A DNA stretch of 64,000 bases. Source: an uncultured Rubripirellula sp. Lineage in GTDB: Bacteria > Planctomycetota > Planctomycetia > Pirellulales > Pirellulaceae. The notes below the pieces were generated by a model, which did not search any database, had not been told where the DNA came from, and saw only the letters and a list, made by a program, of their open reading frames with translations. Shown one piece after another: positions 54,301 through 63,426 of the stretch (positions are counted from its first letter, which is position 1; every line of letters starts with the position of its first letter). The stretch covers positions 1 to 64,000 of the forward strand of contig CALJHC010000010.1 in the NCBI GenBank assembly GCA_938075415.1. The letters run 5' to 3'. The translations under genes were made by a program, and so were the position numbers.

Positions 54301-56069
54301 TGGCTTTGGGGATGAGTTTACCGAACGCGGCGACATTGAAAATGCTTTCGTTCGAAAGATTGAGCTTGCTATCGAAAGCGTATGAAATAGGCGGAATGCC
54401 CAAAGACCAGCTTCGCGTGCTGACTGAGATTCAACAAAGATTTCAAGGCGCGGGCGAAGACTTGAATTCCGATCGAACAACCAATCAAATTTCCCAGCAA
54501 ATCACCCAGCTCAATCAACAGCTTGCTAAGCGGGTTTGGCCCAAGACACTAAAACTGACTTGGGATGCTCGGACAACACGTATCATTCGATCACTGTCTC
54601 AGACGCAGAGATTCTCTGAGATGAATTTTTTAGCTGGCGAACAGATGATGGGTTGGCGCCTGTACGGTGAAGGACGCAGTCCGCTTAGCCTTCTGAGTCC
54701 AGAAGGAACTCGAGTTCGAATCCCTGTTGATGGTGATGTGAATGAGTCGGAGAAGCTGGCAGTTGTCAGCGGCGGTGTGATGGTGGTTGTGACTCGCAAT
54801 GAGTTGATTGCCGTGAATCTATTGAGTGTATTCAGCGGTGTGGGGGATCCGGTTCTATGGCAACGCCCCATCATCGGTGATGGTGGGAATCCGATGAGCC
54901 GACGAAGTTCCGTTACTCCTTTTGATGACAAGGTGGTCCGCTACGCGGTAGATAACAGCATGACTTCGGCGGTCATTCCGGAATTCTCTTTGGGGCCCGT
55001 GATGGGGAACCGACTTTTTGTTTTGCAGGGGGGAGACCTCATCGCGATTGATTTGATCACCGCTGAGACGCTTTGGCGCAATGCGGCCGCGCCAGTGAGT
55101 GGTGCAGTGCTTTGTGACGGCCAGCGAGTGGCGGTCGTTTCTGACTCCACGAGTGAAACCATCTTCTTTGATCCCTTGGATGGTCGAAAACTTGGAAGCT
55201 CCCCCTGGGAGCGAGGCGAAATTTGGTCGGCCGCTGGTAAGCACGTCCTGGCCTATCAGGCCACAGAGATGAAAGACCAATACATGGTTTCACTGACGGA
55301 TCCGTTTTCGGGTCAGGACGTTTTGACTCACCTTTCGATGCGTGCGAATCGAGCCGGTGGGGATGAGGCATTGGAGAGTAGTTACGGACATGTTGAGAAC
55401 GCCCGCTATTTGAACATGTTGAGCAACCGCGGCGATGCGACGTTGTGGGACCTTGTCGAGGGTCGTGAGCTAGCCGTTCCCAAGGTCGATCCCTTTCCTT
55501 CCCTTGTTGGGTTGAATGTGATGCGCCTTGGGGAAAAAATGATCTGGTTACCCAAAGGAAAGCCGCAGGCGCCGGCTGGGCCCAACGAACCTCAAATGCA
55601 AACCGCTGATGGACGCTATCATGTGGCGGTTGATCGCCTGATTGCGTTTTCTTTGAATGACGCTTCGATGGTTTGGAAACGCGATTTTGATTCCACTTGG
55701 GGATGCACCCTCATGCAGCCCTCTGGAACGCCACTCTTATTCATGGCTCGCAGTCCTTTTGAGTTCTCCACCACCAACCGAACACGTCGCAAGACACTCG
55801 ATGTCATGGCGCTCGACATGGAATCCGGGGACATTGCCGATTTGACACAAGGGCGAACCGTTCTAAGCGGCAATAATCAGCTGGAGACAAAAGTGGTGGT
55901 TCAACCCAATGGATTTCGATTACTGGTTGAAGTTGGCGTGGAACACCTACTTTATGAGTTGGGTGTTGAGGCCTCGGAACCCGAGTCGGAAAACCCAGCT
56001 AAGGAAAACCCAGCTAAGGAAAACCCAGATAAGGAGAAACCAGCTGAGGAGAAACCAGCTGAGCAATAA
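51339..56069 (+). CDS. Giant exported PQQ-propeller/TPR protein
   Basis: A 1576-residue protein. A signal peptide or anchor lies in the first 40 residues (hydrophobic about 15-34, ending S-A-E-G-Q). After an N-terminal helical part, two PQQ-like propeller regions can be seen, about 360-790 and about 1080-1540, with blade motifs such as Y-R-T-G-K-R-V-W, D-T-G-K-E-L-W-R and I-T-A-E-T-L-W-R. Between them (about 800-1070) lie TPR-like helices (A-L-E-L-L-S-E-A-R-A-M-E-P). The C-terminus is a five-residue repeat tail, E-N-P-A-K / E-K-P-A-E. Likely an envelope scaffold; no catalytic residues visible. Start ATG with AGAGG nine bases upstream. Confidence 0.9.
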   Translation: MKGKTRVVVNPAITVISVRLVALCCFASMTMTWVFCTSAEGQGLFRPLQGLPPGRFVEAPRGLEQILREAEQGIEDGRYSDAIVRLGDLLAGEDSNRLLDDVQGQDFFIQSAPVDGESRPLRLSFLRRVRDLIGGLPAEAADLYELRYGPSARKILDEASESRDWRSVKEVRRRYFHTLAGYESSMLLAQRSMLLGHPLEAMLLLSDIIVSDRAVKYLGQGVLVMHAAAGKAAGRARDDAEENALSKSGEIRVDIEEESLTFSGTDALTQWVTETYVSVNGASRQEKAPETLPVTQKKSYALLGGSTSRNGSDGGQLPLSNERWRLSTTSSPLQERVLRQSVEELASSGKLPPPCWVPLRVDGQLLMRTTERLVGVDYRTGKRVWTYPWQLGYDSLEEESSALEELIGQEQRQPLLSQRVWNDLPYGQISSDGRNVYLLDQLRQVESAGMNTLLNFRGVRRVDNSTNTLVGLELATEGKLRWRLGAEGDTDSFSEAFFLGPPLPVDGRLYVMAEIAGDITLCCLEPDTGKELWRQQLLAVESGGVGTDPIRRVAGAMPSYHEGILICPTGAGAVVAIDLVDRTLRWGASVERNAEMLRSIAGGGRAIEASKLMQRWFSGAAIAANDAVLVTPIESDRLYGFDLLSGETLFPQKNRGYMLYVAGIRDGKFFVVGTHQIRAFEVETGQPVWTTPRDLVSAGQQIAGLGVFGEYDYFVPTTTNEVIQVSLADGTVRQRRVTQYPLGNLIAADGELITQGPTSLSVAFGESTLGPMVEERLVRNPKDFEAMVRKAELLIQREDRQKALELLSEARAMEPDNDEVRMLSVSAILGQLHDDGQLDPSLVATLEPLIDRPRQRIELLGLQVRSAMGSKDSISAITRLVELSRLLGSESSVDSSDQALVDDATRQCTVDSWVAARASEVFEMANEDELLKMNAILNAEAKQRITGSDRLLRSALVHFSRFSGMELLRAELANRMQERQDAVGLERLALGMSLPNAATLKMLSFERLSLLSKAYEIGGMPKDQLRVLTEIQQRFQGAGEDLNSDRTTNQISQQITQLNQQLAKRVWPKTLKLTWDARTTRIIRSLSQTQRFSEMNFLAGEQMMGWRLYGEGRSPLSLLSPEGTRVRIPVDGDVNESEKLAVVSGGVMVVVTRNELIAVNLLSVFSGVGDPVLWQRPIIGDGGNPMSRRSSVTPFDDKVVRYAVDNSMTSAVIPEFSLGPVMGNRLFVLQGGDLIAIDLITAETLWRNAAAPVSGAVLCDGQRVAVVSDSTSETIFFDPLDGRKLGSSPWERGEIWSAAGKHVLAYQATEMKDQYMVSLTDPFSGQDVLTHLSMRANRAGGDEALESSYGHVENARYLNMLSNRGDATLWDLVEGRELAVPKVDPFPSLVGLNVMRLGEKMIWLPKGKPQAPAGPNEPQMQTADGRYHVAVDRLIAFSLNDASMVWKRDFDSTWGCTLMQPSGTPLLFMARSPFEFSTTNRTRRKTLDVMALDMESGDIADLTQGRTVLSGNNQLETKVVVQPNGFRLLVEVGVEHLLYELGVEASEPESENPAKENPAKENPDKEKPAEEKPAEQ

Positions 56070-56831
56070 TCGATCAGTCTGCTCCTTGTCTTGCCTGGCA
56101 GCCATCAAGCATTTTGCCGACATGAAACTTGGTGCTCGTGAGGGGACAAGTGTGTTGATGAGTCGTTCAGGAACAGGAAGTTTGAGGCTATTGCTTATCT
56201 TGTCGGGTGACTCATCGAATCGTTTTGTCGCGCATCTGTCTGTCGCTTTTGGTTTCCATCTCAAGTCGTATGGCGTTTTGGGGTGAAGGTTCTCGTGCAA
56301 ACAAATAGATGCCTCGCTTGTATTTGACTTGCCTCAGCGTAAATGCCAGCATTGCTTTTTATGGAATCTCGGCGGGTGATGCTCATCAGCTTCGGCAACC
56401 GTTTCGGCCCAGTTCTCCCAGATTTCAGCCTTGTTGCTTTGGGAGAAGGGGGCTTGGGGTGGAGGGGAAGGTCATTGTTGGACGAATCATGCGTTTTTTT
56501 CGGGGTTGCAAGCTGTCTACAGTGAGGGCAAGAAGGTTGGTGAAGCCGCCAAGGATTTCTGGAGGACGCGAGTTTTTTTGATTTGTCCTAATGGCCAGAG
56601 TTGAGGCGTTTGCTCCACAAGCATTTTTTCAGACTCAGTCGATTCATTTTTGTACGTTCGGCTTCGTTTCCTGCGAATTTAACGATACTGAATCCAGCTT
56701 GGCTGATGACCTTTGAAAAAAAATGTTAGCGTTCGCCAGCTTTTGACCAAACGTGTCCAAGGGGTTGCGATCTTAGGGTTGTCGCCCCGGCGAGGGCGTT
56801 CCATTTTTGCAACCACGCGAAGGTCTTCCAA
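56070..56831. other. Spacer of about 760 bp
   Basis: Between the giant propeller gene and the small hypothetical. I see no supported gene, no tandem array and no clear terminator. Confidence 0.4.
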
Positions 56832-57209
56832 ATGTCCAAATTCTACATTCAATCGGGCGTCATCAATTTAGTCGTCGATGGCGAATCAGCTGAGCTAGCT
56901 GCGATCTCCGCGCTTGATAGTGTGATGAGCCCACATGTTTGGATCTATGACGATCCATCCATGAGCGAGGAGATTCGTCGCGACCACTTGATGATCGAGG
57001 CGTTGTACAACCTTGACGCGGTGATCCGCGTCAGCGAGAAGGGCTTCAACCGAGATGACGCTTGGGTGATGGGTACACCAGAAGTGGTCGAGGAGTGGCA
57101 CTTGTTAATGACACGTCTTAGTGGCCTGTATGTGGCTGCGGGCTTGCCTTCGAGACCACTTCCTGTAAGTGATTGCACTGCACTGGCATCTCCCTCCCTG
57201 GCTTCTTAG
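56832..57209 (+). CDS. Small soluble hypothetical protein
   Basis: A 125-residue protein I cannot assign to a named family. It has no signal or membrane segment. The N-terminus (M-S-K-F-Y-I-Q-S-G-V-I-N-L-V-V) looks like a beta-hairpin start and is followed by helices with A-A-I-S-A-L-D-S-V and L-D-A-V-I-R-V-S-E-K-G-F. The segment V-W-I-Y-D-D and W-V-M-G-T-P-E are distinctive. The last 25 residues are low complexity. It reads as a real planctomycete hypothetical. Neighbours give no clue: a 14-bp array lies downstream and the S41 protease is convergent. Confidence 0.7.
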   Translation: MSKFYIQSGVINLVVDGESAELAAISALDSVMSPHVWIYDDPSMSEEIRRDHLMIEALYNLDAVIRVSEKGFNRDDAWVMGTPEVVEEWHLLMTRLSGLYVAAGLPSRPLPVSDCTALASPSLAS

Positions 57210-57267
57210 CCACTCGGTGGCGAATTCAGGTTACGACATTGCAAGCTGGCTTTAAGTAGGCTTGCCA

Positions 57268-57309
57268 GATTGGGCTCAGCGGATTGGGCTCAGCGGAATG
57301 GGCTCAGGG
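57268..57309 (+). repeat. 14-bp tandem array, three copies
   Basis: Two perfect copies of GATTGGGCTCAGCG and a third with two changes, in the convergent spacer after the small hypothetical protein. Confidence 0.92.
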
Positions 57310-57357
57310 GTGCATTCTGAGGCCATTTTTCATTGGTGCTGCAGCGGGCGTGACAGA

Positions 57358-59094
57358 TCATCTGGGAATCGCTGCTGTTTGATCCCTGCTACTTAACTTG
57401 GGGTCGGCAAGTCCAGTGATTGCTTTTTGCAGGGCAGCATCTTCAGTATCCAGCGTGATTTCGCCAAGGGAGTTTGGTCGAGCCGCAATGTAAGTAGGGT
57501 TGACCGGTACGTCAGGCGAAACGCCATGATTGCTGATTGCCTTTCCGCTTGGTGAGTAGAATTTCGCGGTGGTGAGGCAGAGGCCAAAATTCGCGGCCTG
57601 CATCCGAAAGATACCCTGCACACTGCCTTTTCCATAGCTGGTTTCACCGACGATGACGCCGCGTTTCCTGTCCGCAATCGCTCCAGCAAATATCTCACTG
57701 GCGCTAGCACTGTCGCGATCAATCAGCACCGCGATCGGCAGGTTCCATGTATTGGTTCGGTGAGCATTGTACTCAGCATTTTCGCGACGATTACGCCCTC
57801 GAGTTGTCACAATGCGACCGTCCAATAGGAAGCGGTCAGCTAGGTCCACTGCAGCGGACAGCAATCCGCCGGGATTTCCACGAACGTCAATGACTAGGGA
57901 TCGCATCCCTTCACGATGTAACTTCCAGAGCGCCGATTCCACGTCAGTCGTAGTGGTTTTTTGGAAATTTGTGAGCCGAAAGTAGCCGACGCGATTGGCA
58001 ACATCAACGAAATGAATATTTTCAACGCAGGGTACGTCAACTCGACGTCTCTGCACATTCAACTCTCGTGTCGAACCCTCAATACCCTGAATACTGAGAG
58101 AAACATAGGATTGCTCAGGACCACGAAGGAGATCCGCTGCAAATTCTGGCGAGACTTCCGACGTTTCCGCCTCTTCAACACGCAGGATCCGTTCGCCAGC
58201 CTTGATGCCTGCCTGATCGGCGGGGCCTCCGGGGATCACAGAAAGAATCTGCAAGTGCTTTGGTTCTGTTTTCAATTCGACCCCTAGCCCGACGAAATTA
58301 CCCTCAATGTTTGAAAACATTTCGTCCAGCTGATCGGGCGACAAGAGCCTCGTGTAGGGGTCGAGGGTCGATACCGCTCCACAGAGAAATTCGAGTGCTG
58401 TCGCGGTTCCCGGCAATTCAAGTTCCTTAGCCGCGATTTCGGCAACGAACGCTGCATTTGCACGCAGGTCAAAGCGAGTTGAGGTGCTTCGGTCGCTGAC
58501 TCGACGATGAACGCTTTGCCGGAAGTTCTCAATTTTTCCGGAGTCTGTATTGGGAAGCATTTTGGCCAGAAATTTCTGTTCGGTCAAAGCCACCTCAAGG
58601 GCCGCGGTGCCGTGCAGCATCAATCGATCCCACTCGACTTGGTCCACGTAATGGTTCTGCAAGCTCGAGAGGATCTCTGAGTAAAGGTCGAGAACTTGTC
58701 CAGTACTCAAACGTTGGGTCGCGGCGAGGAAGCTGGGATCCTGATACCGCCGAACCACATCAAAATGCAGTCGTGAAATAATCAGACGTTGATAAAGGCT
58801 GGTGCTCTTTGGAAACTGCTTCGATGCGGACTCGTAGTGGCGTATCGCTTCGCCCCAGAGTTGGGACTGTTCAAGATCCAGCCCAAGGTCGATTGCTGAT
58901 TTCTCATCCGTTTCTCCAATCTCTGGAGCCACGTCGTCAGCGACCGGAATCTGAGCCGGCAGGTATTGGGTATCAACAAGCATCCCGAAGATGCCTGAAA
59001 GCACCATCGTCAACGCTAAGTTTCTCCAGCGAGTCCTGACCCGTGCAGGCTGAACCATACGAACTCCGCAGAGCATCGAAGGGAGGGCACGCAA
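57358..59094 (-). CDS. S41-family carboxy-terminal processing protease
   Basis: A 578-residue exported or membrane-anchored protease (hydrophobic segment about 26-45). A helical N-terminal region (about 70-235) precedes a PDZ domain (about 260-345; G-L-G-V-E and I-P-G-G-P-A) and the S41 catalytic domain. The Ser-Lys dyad is S464 (S-A-S-E-I-F-A) and K489 (G-E-T-S-Y-G-K-G-S-V-Q). G-N-P-G-G (406-410) is the oxyanion strand. Function: C-terminal trimming or degradation of envelope proteins. The length and N-terminal extension match planctomycete S41 proteases. No operon partner. Confidence 0.93.
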   Translation of the reverse strand: MRALPSMLCGVRMVQPARVRTRWRNLALTMVLSGIFGMLVDTQYLPAQIPVADDVAPEIGETDEKSAIDLGLDLEQSQLWGEAIRHYESASKQFPKSTSLYQRLIISRLHFDVVRRYQDPSFLAATQRLSTGQVLDLYSEILSSLQNHYVDQVEWDRLMLHGTAALEVALTEQKFLAKMLPNTDSGKIENFRQSVHRRVSDRSTSTRFDLRANAAFVAEIAAKELELPGTATALEFLCGAVSTLDPYTRLLSPDQLDEMFSNIEGNFVGLGVELKTEPKHLQILSVIPGGPADQAGIKAGERILRVEEAETSEVSPEFAADLLRGPEQSYVSLSIQGIEGSTRELNVQRRRVDVPCVENIHFVDVANRVGYFRLTNFQKTTTTDVESALWKLHREGMRSLVIDVRGNPGGLLSAAVDLADRFLLDGRIVTTRGRNRRENAEYNAHRTNTWNLPIAVLIDRDSASASEIFAGAIADRKRGVIVGETSYGKGSVQGIFRMQAANFGLCLTTAKFYSPSGKAISNHGVSPDVPVNPTYIAARPNSLGEITLDTEDAALQKAITGLADPKLSSRDQTAAIPR

Positions 59095-60060
59095 GCGATT
59101 TCATTGGGAGGAAATGCTCGCTTCATGGCCGTGCAGCGATGCTCACAACTAGCGGCCATGGAAACATAGGTCACAAATGACGTCCGGTCAAAAAACCAAG
59201 CAACGGTGTCAAAAGAAAACAGCGGTATTCCCGGCTGATCGCGCAAGGTAGATCAGTTTTGCGGGTTTTTGCGGTGTTAAGTTTCTGATCAATTGCCGAG
59301 AGATTAACGAAGACGAAGAACTTGCAGCTCAGAAGTGTCAGCCACGGGTCGCCCGAGGTTTCATGGGCGGTTTCATGGGCGGTTTCACACTGATGCAGCT
59401 TTGGTGGAAGCTTCCCAGCGAAGAAGAGACTTGATGTCACTCGTGTTTCGAGATCAACCCATGTTCAGAGGCAAACCGCACTGGTTATCTCAATTCTGCC
59501 GTGCGAATGCTCTGATCAATGGTGATGCGAAACGATGGACAGAGTCGGTTGATAGCGGAGTTCAAAAATGCTCATGGATTTTCAATGAGCATTGATCCCG
59601 TATCTGCGAAACCCAATCGTTTGGTTTCTATTTCGTTCCCGCTTCCAACGATAGGCGCGGCAGCATGAGAAGGCAAGTTTCTGGGGCGTCGATCAACTGG
59701 ATGCTTGAGAAGCAGGATTTCATAGCGATCGATCGATTGTTTAGCTCAAATAGCCGCCTTCACGGAAGCGGCAGCGTGACTTTCCAAGACGGAAAACCAT
59801 GCGTCACCAGGCGGGCTGAAAAGCTACCGTTGACACCAACGACCTTCTATTTCTACCGTCCCGAATGCCGGTCTCCGCGGATAACCACGTATTTTCTGCT
59901 GTGAATGAACTAATAGGGTGATCGACGTGTTTCTCGTTAACACGTCAGAAAGAGCAAGATGCAACACAGACGCCAGACTCATCGCCAAACTTGTTCCAAA
60001 TCTGCCCATTGGTGGTGTCTTGGTGGTCTCGTCAGTGCGCACCGAGGGGGGTTCGGTCAG
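59095..60060. other. Divergent spacer, about 1 kb
   Basis: Between the protease and the lipoprotein hydrolase. It holds a 12-bp tandem duplication GGTTTCATGGGC (59357-59387) and a hairpin AATGCTCAT/ATGAGCATT (59567-59593). Some frames are open across the region but none has a domain or RBS; a 23-codon ATG frame through the repeat is unsupported. Confidence 0.4.
59357..59387 (+). repeat. 12-bp tandem repeat, 2.6 copies
   Basis: Two perfect copies of GGTTTCATGGGC and a partial third. Confidence 0.88.
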
Positions 60061-62085
60061 TTGCTTTTGCTGCGACCTTGTTTTATCGCGATTCAATGTC
60101 TGGCAGTGCTTTCCATGGCGGGTTGTGCCACCAGCAGTTATCTCTCGCTTCGGGAAGATCGAGAAAATCCATTAGCCGCCAGCCTCCAGTTGTTCAGTAG
60201 TGAAGGCCCGGAGATCAGTAGCCGCACGCGTCGAACATTGCGACGTTTTGATCTAGAGGATCACTATCAATCCGATGCGTCGTCTTGCTTCGAATTGATT
60301 CGGCAACGTGTTGACGGTCACCCCGATTCAGATCTGATTTATGCGTTGAGTGAACTTTCTTATGTGGAGGGAAAGAAAGCGGAACGTCTAGGACGCCTGA
60401 GTGATGCGTTGAATCACTATGGGGTCTCGTTAACCAACAGCTACAACTATCTATTCAGCGATGAGCTGATGGCGGCTCGAAATGTTTATGACCCGCAGTT
60501 TCGCGCCGTTTGCGACCTCTACAACGAATCGCTCGAGGACACACTGCGAATTCTGTGCGCAGATAATCGACTAGAACCGGGGCAGACGTACACCATTGAA
60601 ACGCCCGGAGGGAAATTCGTTGTCCGGACGGAGATGCGGGGGAAATGGAAAACGGATGAATTTGATCACTATGAATTTGTCAGTGATTACGCGATTGAAA
60701 CCCTTCGGAATCGGCACACAACGTACGGACTTGGCGTGCCACTGATAGCGGTCAGAAAAGACGCTGTCGGAGCCAGCGAACAAGAAAAGTACTATGCCGA
60801 TGGTCTCAGTTACAGCGTCACCGCATTGATGCGGTGTTTGGACAGCGACTCGGGTGGTAAGCATGGTGACACAACGACCTGTGTGCTCGAGTTCTTTGAT
60901 CCTCTTACCGCAAATCAAGTCTTGCTGGCTAACGACTGGGTCCCTTTGGAAACCGATTTATCGACGCCGCTCGCATTTTTTCTTGACAGCCCTGAGTTTC
61001 AAAAGCGAAACCAAGCAACCGAGGGACTATTGAATCCGGCTCACTCGCAGAGCAAGCGTGGGCTCTACATGCTTGAACCCTACGACCCTGAGCGGATTCC
61101 GGTTTTGATGGTGCATGGGCTATGGTCAAGTCCTGTCACCTGGATGGACATGTTCAATGATCTTCGGAGTTTTCCTGAGATCAGAGAGCGTTATCAATTC
61201 TGGTTTTACCTCTTCCCCTCGGGTCAGCCGTTTTGGATCAGTGCGATGCAATTACGCAGCGATCTAGCGGCAATGCGAGAATCATTTGATCCGATGCACA
61301 GTGATGAGGCATTGGATGAGATGGTCTTGGTAGGGCACAGTATGGGGGGATTGATCAGTCGCCTGCAGACCATCGATAGCAATGATGATTTCTGGAACAT
61401 TGTTAGTGACCAGAAGGTCTCTGGCGTTGATGAGGCTCTCGAGACAATTCAAGGTCCCACTGATGCAAAAAATAAGCTCGTCAGCACCCTTTTCTTTGAT
61501 GCAAATCAATCCATTCAGCGTGTGATTACGATTGGTACCCCGCACCGTGGCAGCGAGTTTGCGAATGCCTACACGCGTTGGATCGCTCGTAAATTCATTC
61601 GACTGCCGAAGATTTTGACCAGTTTTGGCGACCGATTGGCGCTTGAAAATCCGAAGTTATTCCGAGATACCGAGATGCTGACGGTTGCTAATGCCATTGA
61701 TTCATTGGCCCCCGAGTCACCAATTTTTCCAGTGATGATGCGAGCTGAGAAAAATCCAAATGTTAAGTACCACAATGTGATCGGTGTTTTAGAAAATTCA
61801 TCATTCATCTCTGGAAGAGATCGTCGGGGTGATGGTGTTGTCGACTACGATAGCGCCACAATGAATGACGTTGAGAGTGAACTGGTTGTCACAGCCAATC
61901 ACACCGATGTTCACATGATCGGAAAGACAATTTTCGAAGTCCGGCGAATCCTTCTGGAGCATCTTGACGAAGTTGATGCAAAAGATCGGGTGGCTTCGGA
62001 AGACGAAGCGTCCGTGCTCGCGTCTGATCGAATCGCTGAGGGTCTGCTGCCGCAAGAGGGCGATAGCAAACTGCTCAGGCGTTAA
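60061..62085 (+). CDS. Lipoprotein alpha/beta-hydrolase
   Basis: A 674-residue protein if it starts at TTG 60061, behind GAGGGGGG (60044-60051). This start yields a proper lipoprotein signal with lipobox S-M-A-G-C22; the frame from ATG 59959 would put 34 extra residues before it. The middle part (about 80-340) is a helical/beta region of unknown fold. The hydrolase domain (about 350-600) has the oxyanion strand V-L-M-V-H-G-L-W-S-S and the nucleophile elbow G-H-S427-M-G-G, followed by T-I-G-T-P-H-R-G. It resembles lipase- or PGAP1-like hydrolases acting on esters or lipids; substrate unknown. The csrA gene lies downstream and convergent. Confidence 0.85.
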   Translation: MLLLRPCFIAIQCLAVLSMAGCATSSYLSLREDRENPLAASLQLFSSEGPEISSRTRRTLRRFDLEDHYQSDASSCFELIRQRVDGHPDSDLIYALSELSYVEGKKAERLGRLSDALNHYGVSLTNSYNYLFSDELMAARNVYDPQFRAVCDLYNESLEDTLRILCADNRLEPGQTYTIETPGGKFVVRTEMRGKWKTDEFDHYEFVSDYAIETLRNRHTTYGLGVPLIAVRKDAVGASEQEKYYADGLSYSVTALMRCLDSDSGGKHGDTTTCVLEFFDPLTANQVLLANDWVPLETDLSTPLAFFLDSPEFQKRNQATEGLLNPAHSQSKRGLYMLEPYDPERIPVLMVHGLWSSPVTWMDMFNDLRSFPEIRERYQFWFYLFPSGQPFWISAMQLRSDLAAMRESFDPMHSDEALDEMVLVGHSMGGLISRLQTIDSNDDFWNIVSDQKVSGVDEALETIQGPTDAKNKLVSTLFFDANQSIQRVITIGTPHRGSEFANAYTRWIARKFIRLPKILTSFGDRLALENPKLFRDTEMLTVANAIDSLAPESPIFPVMMRAEKNPNVKYHNVIGVLENSSFISGRDRRGDGVVDYDSATMNDVESELVVTANHTDVHMIGKTIFEVRRILLEHLDEVDAKDRVASEDEASVLASDRIAEGLLPQEGDSKLLRR

Positions 62086-62100
62086 GGTTGTCTTTTGTAC

Positions 62101-62742
62101 CTAGTTGCCGAGGTAACGACTGAGCGGACCTTGGGTAGGTTGTTGAGATGCGAAAGTTTTCTTGATTCGGCCAACCAGCAGTGTCCGCGGGATTAGTTCC
62201 TCTTTGCTTTGTTCATCATGGTTTGAATGCTCGGAGGCGGTTGTCTTTCTAGTGTCGTTGGATGCAGCGTTGGAATCTCGCTGATTGGATGCAATTGTTT
62301 TCAGGCGGTTGATGGGGCGTTGCCCCAAGGGGCTCGAGCGTGTTTGCTCGCAGTTCCCGTTTTTAGGAACCACATCACTGCTCTGGGACCCAGTGGAAGT
62401 TCTCTGGTGACGGTCTGTTGAGGACTGGTTTTTAACGGCGTGTGTTGGTGCGAATTTTGAATGGACTGAGTGCGGCACGCGGCTTTTGGCTTTTCGATGC
62501 GGCTTTTTCGGCATAGTCTTGGCTTCATTGTTTGAAGATGAAGACTCAGTTTCCGTTGCCGTAACCTGCTTGGGCGGAGCGTTGATCGACGGTAAGGGAT
62601 CTAGTTCACCGCGAACCACTCGGATTTCCCTTGGTGCCTCGATGCCGAGGCGAACTGAATTTCCCCGAACCTTAACGATGGTGATTTTCACATTTTCACC
62701 AATCAGAATTTGTTCGTCTGCTTTTCGTGTCAGTACTAACAT
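62101..62742 (-). CDS. csrA: CsrA translational regulator with a long C-terminal tail
   Basis: A 213-residue protein whose first ~50 residues are a complete CsrA domain: M-L-V-L-T-R-K-A-D-E then V-R-L-G-I-E-A-P-R-E-I and R44 in R-V-V-R. The RNA-binding residues L4, R6 and R44 of CsrA are kept. CsrA usually ends near residue 60; here about 160 residues follow, rich in Ser, Thr, Asn, Lys and Arg and probably disordered, with a more ordered C-terminal end (L-V-G-R-I-K-K-T-F). The start has AAAGGAG at its RBS. The role should be binding GGA motifs in mRNA leaders; the tail may add RNA or protein contacts. Convergent with the lipoprotein hydrolase, stops 15 bp apart. Confidence 0.9.
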   Translation of the reverse strand: MLVLTRKADEQILIGENVKITIVKVRGNSVRLGIEAPREIRVVRGELDPLPSINAPPKQVTATETESSSSNNEAKTMPKKPHRKAKSRVPHSVHSKFAPTHAVKNQSSTDRHQRTSTGSQSSDVVPKNGNCEQTRSSPLGQRPINRLKTIASNQRDSNAASNDTRKTTASEHSNHDEQSKEELIPRTLLVGRIKKTFASQQPTQGPLSRYLGN

Positions 62743-63426
62743 GGCTTCTCCTTTGCCTTTTTATCCAGTTACATCGTTTCCCATTGATCTTCATGGGATG
62801 TTGTAAGCACTCGAATGCATTTGCCGTGCCAAAGAACTGCGAACAGGTTGTCTGCCTGTCAGGAAGGAATGAAATCGCCGGAATTTGCGAGCTATTCGGA
62901 GCCAACTCTTTTGGCGATTCTGTTCTTGCGTGAATCACATTGCCATCAATTTGGTAAGAATTGCAAATCATGGAAAAAAGCCACACCGTTGAAATCGGAG
63001 TCTAGTAGGGAATTATCCCTGGTCACACCATTCGACAGGCGATCCGGAGCGATCTTGGGTTTTGCAGCGAGTGCGGTAGGTGTACCTCGATGTGAGCCAA
63101 ACTCGACTAGGGGGCCTCAGTTGAATCGCTTCCAGGGACGTGCAGGGAAGTTGATGTGTGGTGTTTTGGGTCTGGATACGATTCAGGCAGAAGGTTGATC
63201 AAGGCGGTACCGGCGTGCTGTTGCTAGCTTTTGGGATTCGACTTGAGTGAAAAATGCGAATTAGATAATGTTTGTGCCACGCGAGGCTGTGAAACTTGAC
63301 GAGGATGTCAGTTGCATCTTGAGCGGCCTAGCTTTTCCGAATGTCTTACTCGCACGAATTTCTCGGGCGAATCAGCCTAAGACTTTTCATTTTGTGACCG
63401 TTTGCCGGTTCAAAGGAGTGACCGTG
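62743..63426. other. Divergent spacer, about 680 bp
   Basis: Between csrA and the SurA-like gene. No supported gene, array or strong hairpin was seen. Both genes' promoters should lie here. Confidence 0.4.
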
